Assembly (NCBI GenBank): GCA_030544215.1
Contig: JARZZO010000003.1
Location: 20,965,879 to 21,029,878 of the forward strand
Reading direction: 5' to 3'
DNA from: Zantedeschia hybrid cultivar
Taxonomy: Eukaryota; Streptophyta; Magnoliopsida; Alismatales; Araceae
Length of the DNA stretch: 64,000 bases
Both the position numbers and the translations under genes were made by a program. The notes under the pieces were generated by a model that had not been told where the DNA came from, did no database searches, and worked only from the letters and a program-made list of their open reading frames with translations. Positions 1-11,036 of this stretch are shown one piece after another (the stretch's first letter is position 1; the number at the start of each line of letters is the position of its first letter).

Positions 1-779
1 GCTTAGTACACACAATTCTTCCTCTTCTAAAGAGCATTATCAATTTGAAGATTGTAATAAGAAACACCTAAGAGATATAGACCGTTGACTAAAGATGCTG
101 AAGCTATTGATTTATTACCATAATAAATCGAACAACTTATATTCTCAATAAGCAACCTATTTCCTATCTTGTCCAAACAAGATATTGATATGATGTTCTT
201 TATTATGTTAGGAACATAATAACAATCTTCTAAAAGTAAGGCGTCTCCCGATGGAAGCCTGAGGTTCGTTGTCCCAATAGCAATCTCTGCAACTTTTGCG
301 CCGTTTCCTAGCCTCAATTCCACATCACCTTGTCTCAGCTTGCGCTTACTTGTCACCATTTGCATATCATGGCAGATATGAGAAGCACGTCCGGGGTCTA
401 ATACCCAAGATGTGGAATCTCTAACTGACAAGTTGATATCTATCATATAGATATCTGAAGCTTCAGACAGCTTCACCTTTCTATGAGCTTTATCGTTGAG
501 GAACTTCTTGCAGTTCATCTTCCAGTGACTATTCTGCTTACAGTAGAAGTAGTCACCCTTTACTACTCCTTTGCCTTTGTCCTTCGATCTTTCATCGATA
601 GCTATCATCTCTGCATCAAGGACATCCAATGCCGGTTCAGCAGGAGGATCAGCTCCAAGGACATAGCCAATGTGTTCAGATCTAAAGACATTCTTCAGGT
701 TTCTAAACCAATCCGAGTAGTACAGGCTAGTCAAACGTTTGGCATCAAGTATGCCACGGAGTGGGTTATTCGACGACAT
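1..779 (-). pseudogene. Copia gag / protease N-terminal fragment
   Basis: Start of the Copia polyprotein. The frame opens at the ATG at 779, just below the leader, and reads 250 codons to a stop at 24-26, beyond which the homologous frame continues in element L. It shows the short N-terminal gag piece (starts MSSNNPLRGILDA), a damaged CCHC zinc knuckle (residues about 76-91; the first cysteine is a tyrosine), and the aspartic protease motif region (WVLDPGRASHIC, where L has DTGC). The usual gag core between the N-terminus and the knuckle is absent; only about 45 residues separate them. Element L shows the same gap, so the deletion is ancestral. The stop at 24-26 and the changed protease and knuckle residues mark it as a pseudogene. 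Confidence 0.88.
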
Positions 780-887
780 TATTCCCTATAGGAGATAAGT
801 TCTATTTTAGTAGATGTTCAAATATTAAATATAAAACAAGACATGGTCTTTTGTTCAAGTTTTAACTCCCACTAATTTTCGACGGAC

Positions 888-932
888 TGTATAACCTTCA
901 GTTATACAGAACGGGAGACGCCGACAGTCTCC
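888..932 (-). promoter_or_regulatory. paired hairpins just upstream of Copia gag
   Basis: Two adjacent perfect inverted repeats lie about 110-155 nt upstream of the gag ATG. At 888-908, TGTATAAC and GTTATACA flank a five-base loop. At 914-932, GGAGAC and GTCTCC flank a seven-base loop. Both stems recur at 24125-24169 in element L, and the five-base loop differs between the copies while the stem is kept. Position suggests an RNA packaging or dimerisation signal, which is inference. Confidence 0.6.
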
Positions 933-969
933 TAGTGGGGATTAAAATCTCAATGACTTGCACTACAAC

Positions 970-1275
970 TATGTGGATAGCACAACAAACTGTAATACAA
1001 TCAAAGAGCACCCAACTCATGGGACTTACAACTCCTTGTAATATTTGATCATAACTTCAGTCCCCAGAGATTTAATGGCCTTATGGATAGCACAACAAAC
1101 CACTAATTCTGGTCTAAGCTAACCATCATTACGCGACGAGCATAGATTTGCATGCAGCCCTTGTGGATAGCACAACAAAGCTACATGGTTCCTCTACCCC
1201 GATCATATAGGCATCTAATGCCATAGCCACAGTTTCTCCTCCCAATTAAGCAGGCCTTGTGGATAGCACAACAAA
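970..1275 (-). repeat. four spaced copies of a short hairpin repeat in the Copia leader
   Basis: Four copies of a roughly 20-bp word with core TTGTGGATAGCACAA lie at 970-989, 1081-1099, 1159-1179 and 1255-1275. TTGTG and CACAA can pair around a five-base loop. The two copies nearest gag carry substitutions in the first arm. Spacing (96, 78 and 111 bp) matches that in element L (95, 80, 110), so the array is a conserved leader feature. Confidence 0.8.
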
Positions 1276-2029
1276 CCTGCCTAAAGTGATTCGAATCCTA
1301 TCACTATAACGATGGTGGACCACGCGGTAAGATCTTAACTACTCGCGTTACGGCTTAGAGTTTATCTGCGGGTATTTAGATAACTTTTATCTTGGTCTCT
1401 CCTAGGTAATAGTATATAAATATATCGTATATATATTTACTAAATACTATACATGCTTTGATTCATAATCAAACAAATAATGTATCTCATACATGTCATT
1501 AGTGTGGTCATGGATACCACAGTGGGTTTGACTGGAGCCAACAGTCAAACGCACACACAATCTAATATAACAATTATATCAGATAACCTGCAAACATATA
1601 GGCAAGAGATCTCTATCTTTTCGCCTTCTTGGTTTCAGCTGTGGATCGTCCTCACTCCTTCCTCGGTTGCCTCAATCATATTACATTTAAATTCTAGAAT
1701 TTACAAGTAAATTGAAGAAGGCCTTATGGCGAGTACAAGAGAGAGGGAGGTAGAAATACATCGGAGTATGAGAGAGAGAGAGGTGCGCAGACCTCTATTT
1801 ATTAACAATTAACAAGCAACCATACATCCACAATCCTCACAATCCATTCATCACATGAATAATTAACTAAGTGCATATCCATGACCACGGTGTATTTTAA
1901 ATATTCCACACATGATATAGCGCATCACAAGGCTAAAATAAAAGAGTTTTCAAAATAAATAATTTTGGCTTTCAAAAAGTTGGGATCCAATCAAAATTGG
2001 TATTTGAATTTCGAAAACACTTTTAATTA

Positions 2030-2830
2030 ATTTAACATGCTATCAAATCTAATTTAAAAGCAAATAAAACACACATTACATGTGCACACACTCCAAATTA
2101 ATAATTCCATATTATTCCTGGCAAATTAGAACAATTCTAATAATCTAACACTTAGATTAAACCCCATTAATAATCTAACAATTAGACTATTAATGACTAA
2201 TCTAACTCTTAGATTAATCCAACAAAGTTAATTAGTAATTTAACACTTCAATTAATAATCAACCAAATTAATCATTAACTATTAACCTAACACTTAGATT
2301 AGTCAATTAATGTTAATTATTAATTTAACTTGTAAACTAATAATTAACACTAAGTAATTAATAATTAATTAATCTAACTCTTAGATTAGATAATTAAAAT
2401 TATCATTAATTTAACTATTAAATTAATGACTAACAATAATTAATTAAGGACTACCAATTTAACATTTAAATCCAGTCATTTAAGTTAATTATTAATTTAA
2501 TAATTAAATTAATAACTAACTCAAATTAATAATTAACAATTAGGTGTATTAATAATTAATAATCTAACAATTAGATTAATAATTATTGATTACTAATTTT
2601 AACTCTTAAAATTAGATAAATTAAGGTCAATAATTAATTTGACACTTAAACTAATATTAACCTCAATTAATCCACAACTAATTGCTAACTAATAATAAAT
2701 CCTTAATTGACATAATGATTCAAAATCATTAAATAAAAGCCCCAATTAAAGAAAATTGAATAGTAATTTAAATTTTTCAAAACAAATTTTGAATTTTAAA
2801 TTAAATTCAAGTTTTATTCACATTTTAAAT
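2030..2830. repeat. extreme AT-rich low-complexity tract in the Copia leader
   Basis: About 0.8 kb built almost only of TTAATTA, ATTTAAC and AGATTA-like words, many of them mutually complementary. The same kind of tract lies at 22235-22960 in element L. It abuts a GC-rich segment (2890-3230) with a sharp change in composition. There is no coding potential in it. Confidence 0.75.
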
Positions 2831-2889
2831 GGGCATTAGGGGTTTTATTTTGGGGTTTAATAGGGTTTGGAATGAAAACCAGAAAATGG

Positions 2890-3230
2890 CCCAGCCACCC
2901 TGGTTCATTTGGCATCTAGTTCGAGCCACAGTGGAGCATGGGCTCGACCAGGGCTCGAGCCCATGCTCCCTGGGCTCGGGCCCCTGGCCCAGGGCGCCCC
3001 TGGCTCGCCCAGCCGGCCTGTCCGGCTGCCTTGGACCGGCTCGGGCGGGCTTCTTCCACCCGGCGCCTCCCCAAACCTGCAACGAACCAAAAACCCTAAA
3101 AGGAGTCCGACGGCAGGAGGCGTGGCAGCAAGGGTTCCAGCGGCGGTGCTCTGCCCGGCGGCCGTCTTCCCGGCGGCGTACGGTCCTACCGGTGCCGTCA
3201 AGCTCGCCGGAGAGGCTTCCCAAGCTTCTC
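2890..3230. other. GC-rich leader segment of Copia K
   Basis: GC-rich block with repeated CTCGAGCC/GGGCTCG and CCCAGG words, between the AT-rich tract and the 5' LTR. It opens frames on both strands, but the homologous block in L (21890-22215) does not conserve any of them. I read it as non-coding leader. Confidence 0.6.
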
Positions 3231-3616
3231 CCCGACTCGGTTATCCCCTTTATTCAATATTTTAAGGTTTTCTTAAAACCGAAGAGGATGAGGAAGAAGG
3301 GCCCAATCTGGCCACCTCCACCATGTTCTCCAGCGATGGCCTTGCTGCCCGATGGTGCCCAACAACCCCTTGGATCATCCAGGGTATTGTCCATGCCTCT
3401 CCAACGTTTGGGGATGCAAATCCGAAGCCCAAACGGCTACCGTTTTTCGTCAAACGAAGAACATAAAAAACTTTCGAATTTTTCATAATAGAATTAATCT
3501 AATTAACTTTAGTTCATCATACGAACATTAATCCATCAAATATTCGAATTTGAGCATGGAATGATACATAAATATTAATTTTAAAGGCCGAAACAGGACG
3601 AGAAACAGTGGAACCT

Positions 3617-3629
3617 GGCTCTGATACCA
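3617..3629 (-). other. primer binding site, initiator-Met tRNA type (Copia K)
   Basis: On the minus strand this reads TGGTATCAGAGCC, the plant initiator-Met primer site, one base from the end of the LTR at 3631. Confidence 0.95.
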
Positions 3630-3630
3630 C

Positions 3631-5176
3631 TGTTGGGTTTCTCAGGTTTCTCTGGATCGCTCACGCAGCAGAAAATAAAATATTAAAACAGCGATCCGTT
3701 CCCGTTTCGAAAAACAAAAACTTCGATTATCGGATAATCGATTCTCACCGTGTGCGGATTCGAATCCGCAACCGTTCGGTTCCGTCGGTGCGACATCGCA
3801 AGCCGCTCAAGCGCCCGGCGTCTAGCGATGTCCACGCTATCCTCCTCGCGATGGATATCCTCACGTTCCTCGTTCTTCGCAGCCCACAAAACCTCCGCCG
3901 GTCGCCGCAACGATCGCCGCAGTGTGCGAACGATTTCCCGTCGAACGGGATTCGGAGAAGCGACGGAGTAGATCTGGATCTGTCTGGACGCTAGAGAGAG
4001 AGAGAAACAGAGGAGGGGCGGCCAGGGTTAGCAACAGCTTGGCCTGCTCAGCCCGTTCGCTATGTTTTATACTAACTACGCGATTTTTCATAAAAACCCC
4101 CGGTTTGTATAAAACCCACTTATTTATCCATCGCCTTGAGAATCATTTGCGTGTGACCCTCTAGGCCCAAGTACCAGTCCAGTTAATAGCCCAACAAGCC
4201 CAATGACTCCTCACTGGCTTTATTAATCAATTATTTATTAATTAATTAATCAATCGAATTGATGTCGCACATCGAATTCGACCGGGCCTCCGATCACGTT
4301 GGGTGCCAAGCAACACCGCGTGAACCCGGAAGGTATTGGGGTTAAGTAACCCACTCTTGGAACCTTTCCGCCGACAGTTACCGTGTGGATATAATCCTTC
4401 ATTCGTACAATGCTCTCGAGTCAACTCAGGGTATGGCCAACTGTCAAACCCTAATCGGCCTACTCACTTGGATTGGATGCCGCTGATAAATATCGGAAAA
4501 CTCATTTCTCGATATTATCGTCCGCCCTGGCCAGGGACTTCCGCACATCCTTCCTAGAGCATTCTCTCTCTAAGTACCGAGAGCGAATGATTCCTTATTG
4601 ACACACAATTCCCTTCGACGGTATTCCGTTGTACCCAATCCTTGTCGTTTTATAATCCCGTGGCTAGAGATTCGTAAACCAAGGTCAAAGTACAGAAGTC
4701 CACCGACAAGGTGTCCTTGATGTCTCAGGTCTAAGGACCATCCACGCAACTACGACAATAGAATCAAGCTGGTTGACAGTGAGATACAATACCATCTAGC
4801 GATTCAGTCGGATCAGTTCAGTGAACTCATTCTCCAATGAGCACCTACAGATTCGCCTTAGTGTCTCCACACAAGTGACTTATGAGATCAGTCACCCTCA
4901 TCATATGAGTAGGAGTAATCTGTACTAGTCTAACCGGATATCCGATGTCCTTCTCGAATATCCTCCGACTATGAACGATGAAGAATATGTGTGTTTAAGT
5001 GACCAGTCTCATTAGTATGATCTCATCATAATCTGATCACTATAGCACATATTCACGGACTTCATTATAAAACGATAATTAATGTGATTTACACATAATG
5101 AATATTATGCCATTATATTAATAAATGAACGAGATTTACATAATCAGATTGGCTTGTAGGCCACCTAAAACTAACA
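3631..5176 (-). repeat. 5' LTR of Copia K
   Basis: A 1546-bp LTR. On the minus strand it begins TGTTAGTTTTAGG at 5176 and ends CCCAACA at 3631. A TATA box (minus-strand TATAAAA) is at 4065-4071. It also carries the conserved CCCTGGCCAGGG palindrome at 4525-4536 and the 16-bp palindrome at 3754-3769. It aligns throughout with the LTRs of L. Confidence 0.95.
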
Positions 5177-5335
5177 CGTGGTGTACGTAGGAATAACAAT
5201 TAAATTAAAAACTCACCGATCGGTTAGGGCGTGTCGAGAGACACAGGTGGTGCACAGAGAGTGCCCGATTGATGAAAAGTAAGAACAAAGATCAAAAGAT
5301 GGCGAGACCAAGTCCCACCGTGATCGCCAAAAAGC

Positions 5336-6634
5336 TGTGAGTGCTCAAATTAGGTGTGTGATTATCATGAAAATTATGTTGATTATGTGACAAATAAACC
5401 TATTAAAAACTAAGTGAATGTGATCGCCATAAACTTTTAACTAAAAATTTCCAAAAGAAAAGATTGATCACCTACCTGTTTTAGAATTGAGAGATGTTGG
5501 AGTCCTTGATTCCCCTCCTTCAGCCGGCTGAAGAAAGAGAGCCCTTTTGACTTTGTTCTTACTTTGGATGCTTATCGAACTTTAAGGATCATCCAGCTTT
5601 CCTTGTTGATGATGATTCTCTCCTCTTGATCTCCTTTTGTACCTTACAAGAAAGTGGAAAAAAAGAGAGAGGGAAAAACAATAAGAACTCAAATAGATGT
5701 AGTATCTATTCTAGTAGAAATTTTAATCATGCAACTTGAACAAAGAACTCACTTGTTTTGATGGTCTTTTAAACCCCTTAAACAAATATGTTTGAAATTA
5801 TGCTAGTGAGTGTGTGTTGTATGAAGTGATATGATGAATGAGATTTTAAACTAATATGATGATGAAACCAAGTAGAGATTAATAAAAAGAACTAAGTTGG
5901 ATGGCTCCTAGAAAGCCTTGGTTCTTGAATGGATCTTGAAAGGACGAAGAATGGATGAAGAAAGGATGAAACTTGCTTCAAGACACCTAGAAGTAGCACT
6001 TCGATCCTTCAGCGTCTGGACGTCGTCGCCAAGATTCTTTGCTCAATTTTCACTCAATTATCACTATCATAACTAACCTTTTAATGACCAAGGGGTTGGA
6101 TATTTATAGGTTTAAGTTCACGTATCCGCGGTTACTAATAGATTAACATGAAAGAATTTGAAGTTAATCCAACCAAGAAACAGATAAACACAGCCTAATT
6201 CATCATTATCTGTAATTATCTAAAACGCGTCGCCCATAGAAGACGTCTTTTAGACTAATTAAGATAAGGATAAACATCGGGAAAAAGAGACAGAATCAGC
6301 TTAGGAAACCTAAATGGCGTCGTGCATGGCAGACGTCTTTTAGTTTATTAATAAATTAATTAAAAATCAGATTAATAATCAAAATAAGAATAAACTCTAA
6401 ATAGCGTCTACACAGGTCGACGTCTTTTAGAATCTTTCATATTTGATTAAAAATCTGAATTAAAATGAATTTCATTAATAAACTTAAATTATGTCTGTCT
6501 GACCGATGTCATTTAGATAATTAATCCAGAAATATTAATAAAAATTAACTAATGATTAAATATCAGACCACTTTGAGGCATTATTATATGATATGGAATT
6601 TACTCAAAATGATGTCAAAATTAGCGTGTCTACA
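5336..6634 (-). repeat. 5' LTR of Gypsy E
   Basis: A 1299-bp LTR. On the minus strand it begins TGTAGACACGC and ends GAGCACTCACA. A TATA box lies at 6101-6110 (minus strand). Upstream of it, in U3, are three clear 34-bp dyad modules and one decayed one. It is homologous to the C LTRs (39914-41258, 52947-54288) but clearly more diverged from them than they are from each other. Confidence 0.9.
6220..6516. promoter_or_regulatory. array of 34-bp dyad modules in U3 of E
   Basis: Clear modules at 6220-6253, 6310-6343 and 6397-6430, and a decayed one at about 6484-6516. Each clear copy is a 12-bp arm (CTAAAACGCGTC type), ten unrelated bases, and a 12-bp arm (GACGTCTTTTAG type). Start-to-start spacing is 90, 87 and 87 bp. 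All lie upstream of the TATA box in transcription order. Confidence 0.8.
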
Positions 6635-7017
6635 CTGAGTCTATTTCGATAAGACTTACCCCCTGCGGTTTTCAGGTGAGGGTTCCAGGCAAGCGTAGCG
6701 TGGATGGCGTTGTCTCGGGTTGCTTGCCAACAACCATCGTTACGGGGTATGCACCAATGTAGTTGTTATCTCATTTCAGGTCTGTACACTTAATTACTTC
6801 TTTTCAGTTAGAATATGTAATTATTTGCTGAGTCAAGTTGAATTTTAATAATTTTTAATTCATGTACTTCCTTTACAATTCAATGTGATGTGGATGTTCA
6901 GTTTAGTTTATCATTTATTTCTCAGACTTATCGAGATCCTAGTTTGACTCTAAATTTTAATGATTCAGTACCCATTTAGTAATCGGATCTCCGATTATAA
7001 GGTGGCGGGTCATTACA
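6635..7017 (-). repeat. LTR fragment F (D/J family)
   Basis: The 5' end of an LTR in minus orientation. From 7017 it reads TGTAATGACCCGCCACC, matching the start of D (26868) and the end region of J (14105). E inserted into it at 6635; the rest lies outside the window. Confidence 0.75.
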
Positions 7018-7018
7018 T

Positions 7019-8595
7019 TGTTAGTATTAGGTGGTCTCAAAGCCAATCCGATAATATGTATTGATTCAGTTTATTAATAAATGGCATTAATTTATTTTGT
7101 GTAATTAATTCGATTTATGTTTATCGTATGACGATGAAGTCCATGAACATGTGTAACAGTCTTTGAATTATGATGAGATCATAATTACGGAACCGAATAC
7201 TTATAAACATATGTTCGTAATTGTTCCTAGTCGGAGGATGTTTGAGATGAACATCAAACATCTGGATAGACTAGTACAGATTTCTTCAGCTCATATGATG
7301 AGGGTGACTGATCCTATAAATCACTTGTGTAGAGACACTATGTTGGGCCTGTAGGTGCTCATTGGGGAATGAGTTCACTGAACTGATCCCACCATGAATT
7401 GCTGGATGGTATATACCTCACTGTTAACCAGCTCGATTCTTTTGTCACGGTTGCGTAAATGGTCCTTGGACCTGAGACACCAAAGATACCTTGTTGGTAC
7501 GTCTTTAAGCTTTGACTTTGACTAACAAATCCCTAACCATGGGTTTTCGATAAGTCAAATGATCGGGTTCAGAGAAATGCCATCGAAGGTAATTGAGTGT
7601 TCAATATGCGATCATCCGCTCTCGGTATTATGAGAGAGAATGTTCCGGGAATGATGCGCTTAAGTCCCTGGCCAGGGCAGACACTGCATCAGATAAAGAG
7701 TTATCCGATATAGTTTAGCGGCATCTGATTGAAGTGAATCGACAGGGTAGGGTTTAACAGTAAACCATACCCTAGGTCGATTCGGGAACATTGCACGGAT
7801 GAAGGATTATATCCGCATGCTAACCGATGACAAAAAGGTTCCAATAGAGGGTTGCGATAACCCCAATGCCATCTAGGATCACGCGATGTTGCTTGGCATC
7901 CAACGTGATCGAAAGCCCATCCGAATTTACTGTGGGACATTAAATTTGGCTGATTAATTAATATAAAGATATTAATTAATTCAGCGAGTCCGTAAAGAGT
8001 TACTGGGCTTAATGGGCCATTAATTGGACTGGTATTTGGTCCTAGAAGGTCACACACAAAAGGTTTTTAAGTCGATGGATAATCCGACTGGATTTCGGAT
8101 AAGTCTAGGTTTTTATGAAAAACCACAAATAGGCTTATTATAAAAGAACGACTGCTACGTCGAGGGCCAGCGACCTTGACCTAGCCGCCGGCCTCTCTCT
8201 ATCTCTCTATCCTGGGCGCAAGACATGAGGCCGGCCCTCTGGAGGCTCCGCTTCGGCTCCCGACTACGCTGCCTTCTATTCGACGAGAGTTTCTGAATCT
8301 ACATGTCGCAGCGAATTACACGTAGCCAAACAGGATCCACGAACGCCGCATCGAGTAAGGAGGCGAGGACAATCCATCGCGAGGAGGACCGCGTGGATAC
8401 CGCTAGAGGCCGGGCACCTGCGCGGCTTGCAGCATCGCTCCAACGGAACCGGAGAACGAACGTGGATTCGAATCCGTACAAGGTAAATCTGATTTACTTC
8501 GGTTTAGTTTTGTTAAACGAAACGGGAAGGATCCGATCCCGAATATTTTATTTCCGCTGCGTTTTCGATCGGATCTCGACAGAGCGATCCCAACA
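7019..8595 (+). repeat. Copia LTR G (lone LTR)
   Basis: A 1577-bp LTR in plus orientation, from TGTTAGTATTAGG to GATCCCAACA. It is of the same superfamily type as the K/L LTRs but a diverged subfamily closer to I. It has a TATA box at 8139-8145 and the CCCTGGCCAGGG palindrome at 7666-7677. No primer site follows it, so it is not a normal 5' LTR. Its left target site is interrupted by F one base away, so a TSD cannot be checked. Confidence 0.8.
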
Positions 8596-8710
8596 TGTCC
8601 ATGACATCAAATCTTCAAGAGTCTTTTTGAAATCATATATGTTAATACTATATGTATATTTTCAAAGGAAGATTTGATGTGCTTATGGCAAGTTGGACCA
8701 AGTGGGAGAA
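8596..8710 (+). pseudogene. 3' tail of a Copia internal region (H)
   Basis: About 115 bp ending in the purine-rich tract AAGTGGGAGAA (8700-8710) directly before LTR H. This is the normal arrangement at the 3' end of a Copia element. No coding sequence can be assigned. Confidence 0.6.
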
Positions 8711-9089
8711 TGTTGAGTTTTCACACCTAATATTGTAGTCCACTTGTGGTGATTGGGCCACATAAAAACACCATAAGGTTCAGTTAGTAGAATGCGGTCA
8801 ATTGGGCTTAACCCATTAGGTGCCCATTAGGATCCTTTAATGAGTGGGATCTATTTTAATTTAAATAGGACTAGTCACACCTCTCTATATAAGTAGCACA
8901 TGACTCCCCATGAGGTCATATGTATCAAGTAAGATGGAGAAAAGAAACCAGTGGAGATCGTGCTCGGGTTACACCATCTCCGCGTCCGATGCTCGTGCGG
9001 TTCGTGCTCGTGTGGGGGTCGTCGTCTTTCTCCTCCGTCTATGCTACAGGGGGATGGCTTTCGCTGCGGGTATTCCTACATCCCTAACA
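8711..9089 (+). repeat. 3' LTR of Copia remnant H
   Basis: A 379-bp LTR beginning TGTTGAGTTTTCACACC and ending CATCCCTAACA, preceded by a polypurine tract. It is a short-LTR Copia family unrelated by eye to K, L, G and I. The rest of the element is missing. Confidence 0.75.
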
Positions 9090-9835
9090 ATAAATAGTAA
9101 TATAACACTTGTAGATGATTCCATACTATTTTAGGATAAAAAGCTTGTGTTATTGGTTGAAACCATTCAAAATCCTAAACTAATGAAACAAATTGACAAA
9201 CTAATACAACATGGTTAAGTACAAATCTGTGGAGAACAATTATCATAGATCGAAATCCACTAAGGCCTTATTCAGTGCATGGTTACCACAATCTTTTCTT
9301 GATGGTTCCAATGACATTTCAGATGTGGTTTGCTAACGTTGTATGTTCTAAATAGTTCAGCATGCATCGAAAGCTAACATATGTAAGATCATTGAGTCTA
9401 AATTTTCGACAAACCTTATTCACCCAATGGCTCAAGCTCTAAGGACAAGCCAGGAAATAGGCAAGAAAGCCACAAGGATTTTGCTGACCTGTCCCTCTGG
9501 AATAGTCAGAAGCTATTATATTTTTTTGCTTTGTTTTTTATTTATTTATTTCAAAAAAAGTCTCCCCATAGGGAAAGAGGCATGTGGATATTATATGGAC
9601 ACACAAGCATATTTGACGGCTGTAACAGCTTCAATCACTAGATCTGGAGGCAAGTTGTAATGTTATAAGAAATTTTCATCTCATTTTTTCCGAAATTTTG
9701 AATTATTGCAGTTGCCTAACAATGTAAACTAGGTGGCTGGTGATCTTGATTGTCTTTGATCCATGGGAATTTCCTAGGTGACTGACACAGAAGTCACGAA
9801 AGAAGGGGAAGTGCATAATTATAACTAAAGATATT
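9090..9835. other. AT-rich non-coding stretch
   Basis: About 750 bp with no recognisable gene. A 77-codon frame at 9427-9660 has no features I recognise and low-complexity surroundings. Confidence 0.5.
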
Positions 9836-10400
9836 TAGGGGTATTTTTGTAATTCAATAAATATAGAAAGTTAGGGGATGTGTATGTAAAAATCACATAT
9901 CCCCTGATTTCAACAGAAATAAAACTCAAATGTGCAAAACTTAGCTATCTTGGAGGTATTTTTGCAATATATAAAAGTTGGGACTATATAGGTAAATATT
10001 ACAAGTTAAAGGGATATGTATGTAAAATCACTTACCCTAATTTCAATGATAATAAAATTAAAAGCTGTAAAAATATTAGTATTTTTAGATATTTAAGGGT
10101 ATTTTTATAATATAAAAAGTTAGGGACATACATGTAAATAGTACAGGTTGGAGGGATGTGTATATAAAATCACATATTTCCCCTAATTTCAACGGTAACA
10201 AAACTAAAAAGTCCTGAATTATCAGCATTTTTACAATGTAAGAGTTATGCGCTTAGATTACAGTTTAGAGGGATATATATCTAGAAATTACATATCCCTT
10301 GTTTTCAACGGAATAAAACAAAAAAGAACAAAATTATAAGTACTTTCGGTACCTAGAGGTATTTTCGTAATGTAATACGATAATTTAGATGTCAATTAAA
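9836..10400. repeat. diverged tandem repeat, about 110-140 bp units, four to five copies
   Basis: Each unit has the same order of words: a GTATTTTTGTAAT-like word, an AAAGTTAGGG-like word, GGGATATGTATGTAAAATCAC, then CCCTAATTTCAAC and AATAAAAC. Units are clear near 9838, 9955, 10096 and 10205, with a last partial one near 10365. Copies are heavily diverged. Confidence 0.65.
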
Positions 10401-10523
10401 TTAGGTATCAAATAAGTTATCTACTAACTCTTTGTAAGGACTGAAGTTTCGGATCTAGTTATCAGGTCAGTTTTCGGTGTCGGACCCTTTGGTTTGGGCC
10501 TTTGTGGGACTGGGACATGGGTT

Positions 10524-10754
10524 CTTTTTCGCGTCGAACTTGCGAGACGCGATTTTGAACGGCGTTCGCTAATGAGGACGCCATTTAGGAGCTTTACAGG
10601 GATGCTGCGTAGATGAGCGCAGGGGCGCCTATGTACGGCCCCAATCATGTGGTCTTCATGACGTCTTGCATGGACGACGTGATTCAGATATCTGTCAGTG
10701 TATGACCCGCGTCCTGTCGTCTGAATGACGTCTTCCTAGAACGACGCGATTTAG
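10524..10754. promoter_or_regulatory. dyad-module cluster J-1
   Basis: 34-bp modules at 10524-10557 and 10555-10588 (an overlapping 65-bp double), 10654-10687 and 10721-10754. Inner half-sites are GCGTC, GCGTT or ACGTC facing GACGC or GACGT across exactly ten bases. Confidence 0.75.
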
Positions 10755-10774
10755 GCTTGTTCAGTTTGACGCCC

Positions 10775-10905
10775 GAGCCTTCCCTCATTTCTCTCATTTC
10801 TCTCGTTCTCTCTCTCTCTCCTCCCTCTCTCCGAATCCTCCGATGCCCCCTTCCCCTTCTCCTTCCCTTCCTCTCCCCACTCCTCCTCTCCCTCCACTCC
10901 ATCAA
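10775..10905. repeat. pyrimidine-rich tract in LTR J
   Basis: About 130 bp of nearly pure CT sequence on the plus strand (homopurine on the LTR sense strand). It corresponds to the purine-rich tract at 29016-29130 in D. In both LTRs it lies between the two module clusters. Confidence 0.75.
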
Positions 10906-11036
10906 CCTACTAATTTCCACCACTACCACCACCATCTCCTCTGCGGCGCATTTCTCTTCGGACGGCGGCCGACATCCCGGTAGTGTAACGATGTCTACGG
11001 CCGTACCAGCGGTGGCTCGTGGCGTGGCGATTCGGC

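Larger units (their letters stand above)
1..5176 (-). mobile_element. Copia element K, 5' portion (runs off left edge)
   Basis: A Ty1/Copia retrotransposon read on the minus strand. It has a 5' LTR at 3631-5176, an initiator-Met-type primer binding site at 3617-3629, a long leader of about 2.8 kb, and the beginning of the gag-pol frame at 779 running leftwards out of the window. It matches element L (19591-31967) along its whole visible length, including the leader. Its outer flank at 5177 is the 5' leader of a Gypsy element (E), so K inserted into E. The matching target duplication would lie outside the window. Confidence 0.93.
5177..6634 (-). mobile_element. Gypsy element E, 5' end only (C family)
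   Basis: 5' end of a minus-strand Gypsy of the same family as element C. It comprises 159 bp of leader (5177-5335, matching 52790-52946 in C, with the same primer-site region next to the LTR) and a 5' LTR at 5336-6634. It was interrupted at 5177 by Copia K. On its other side it is embedded in LTR fragment F at 6635. Confidence 0.88.

Noticed and set aside
970..1275. Repeat-spacer layout that resembles a CRISPR array
   Set aside because: Eukaryotic DNA inside a retrotransposon leader, only four copies, uneven spacing, and no cas genes. It is a leader hairpin array.
2829..3488. 219-codon plus-strand ORF in the leader of Copia K
   Set aside because: It lies in a GC-rich block open on both strands, and the homologous block in L does not keep the frame.
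9427..9660. 77-codon ORF in AT-rich DNA
   Set aside because: No recognisable domain, low-complexity flanks, length expected by chance.
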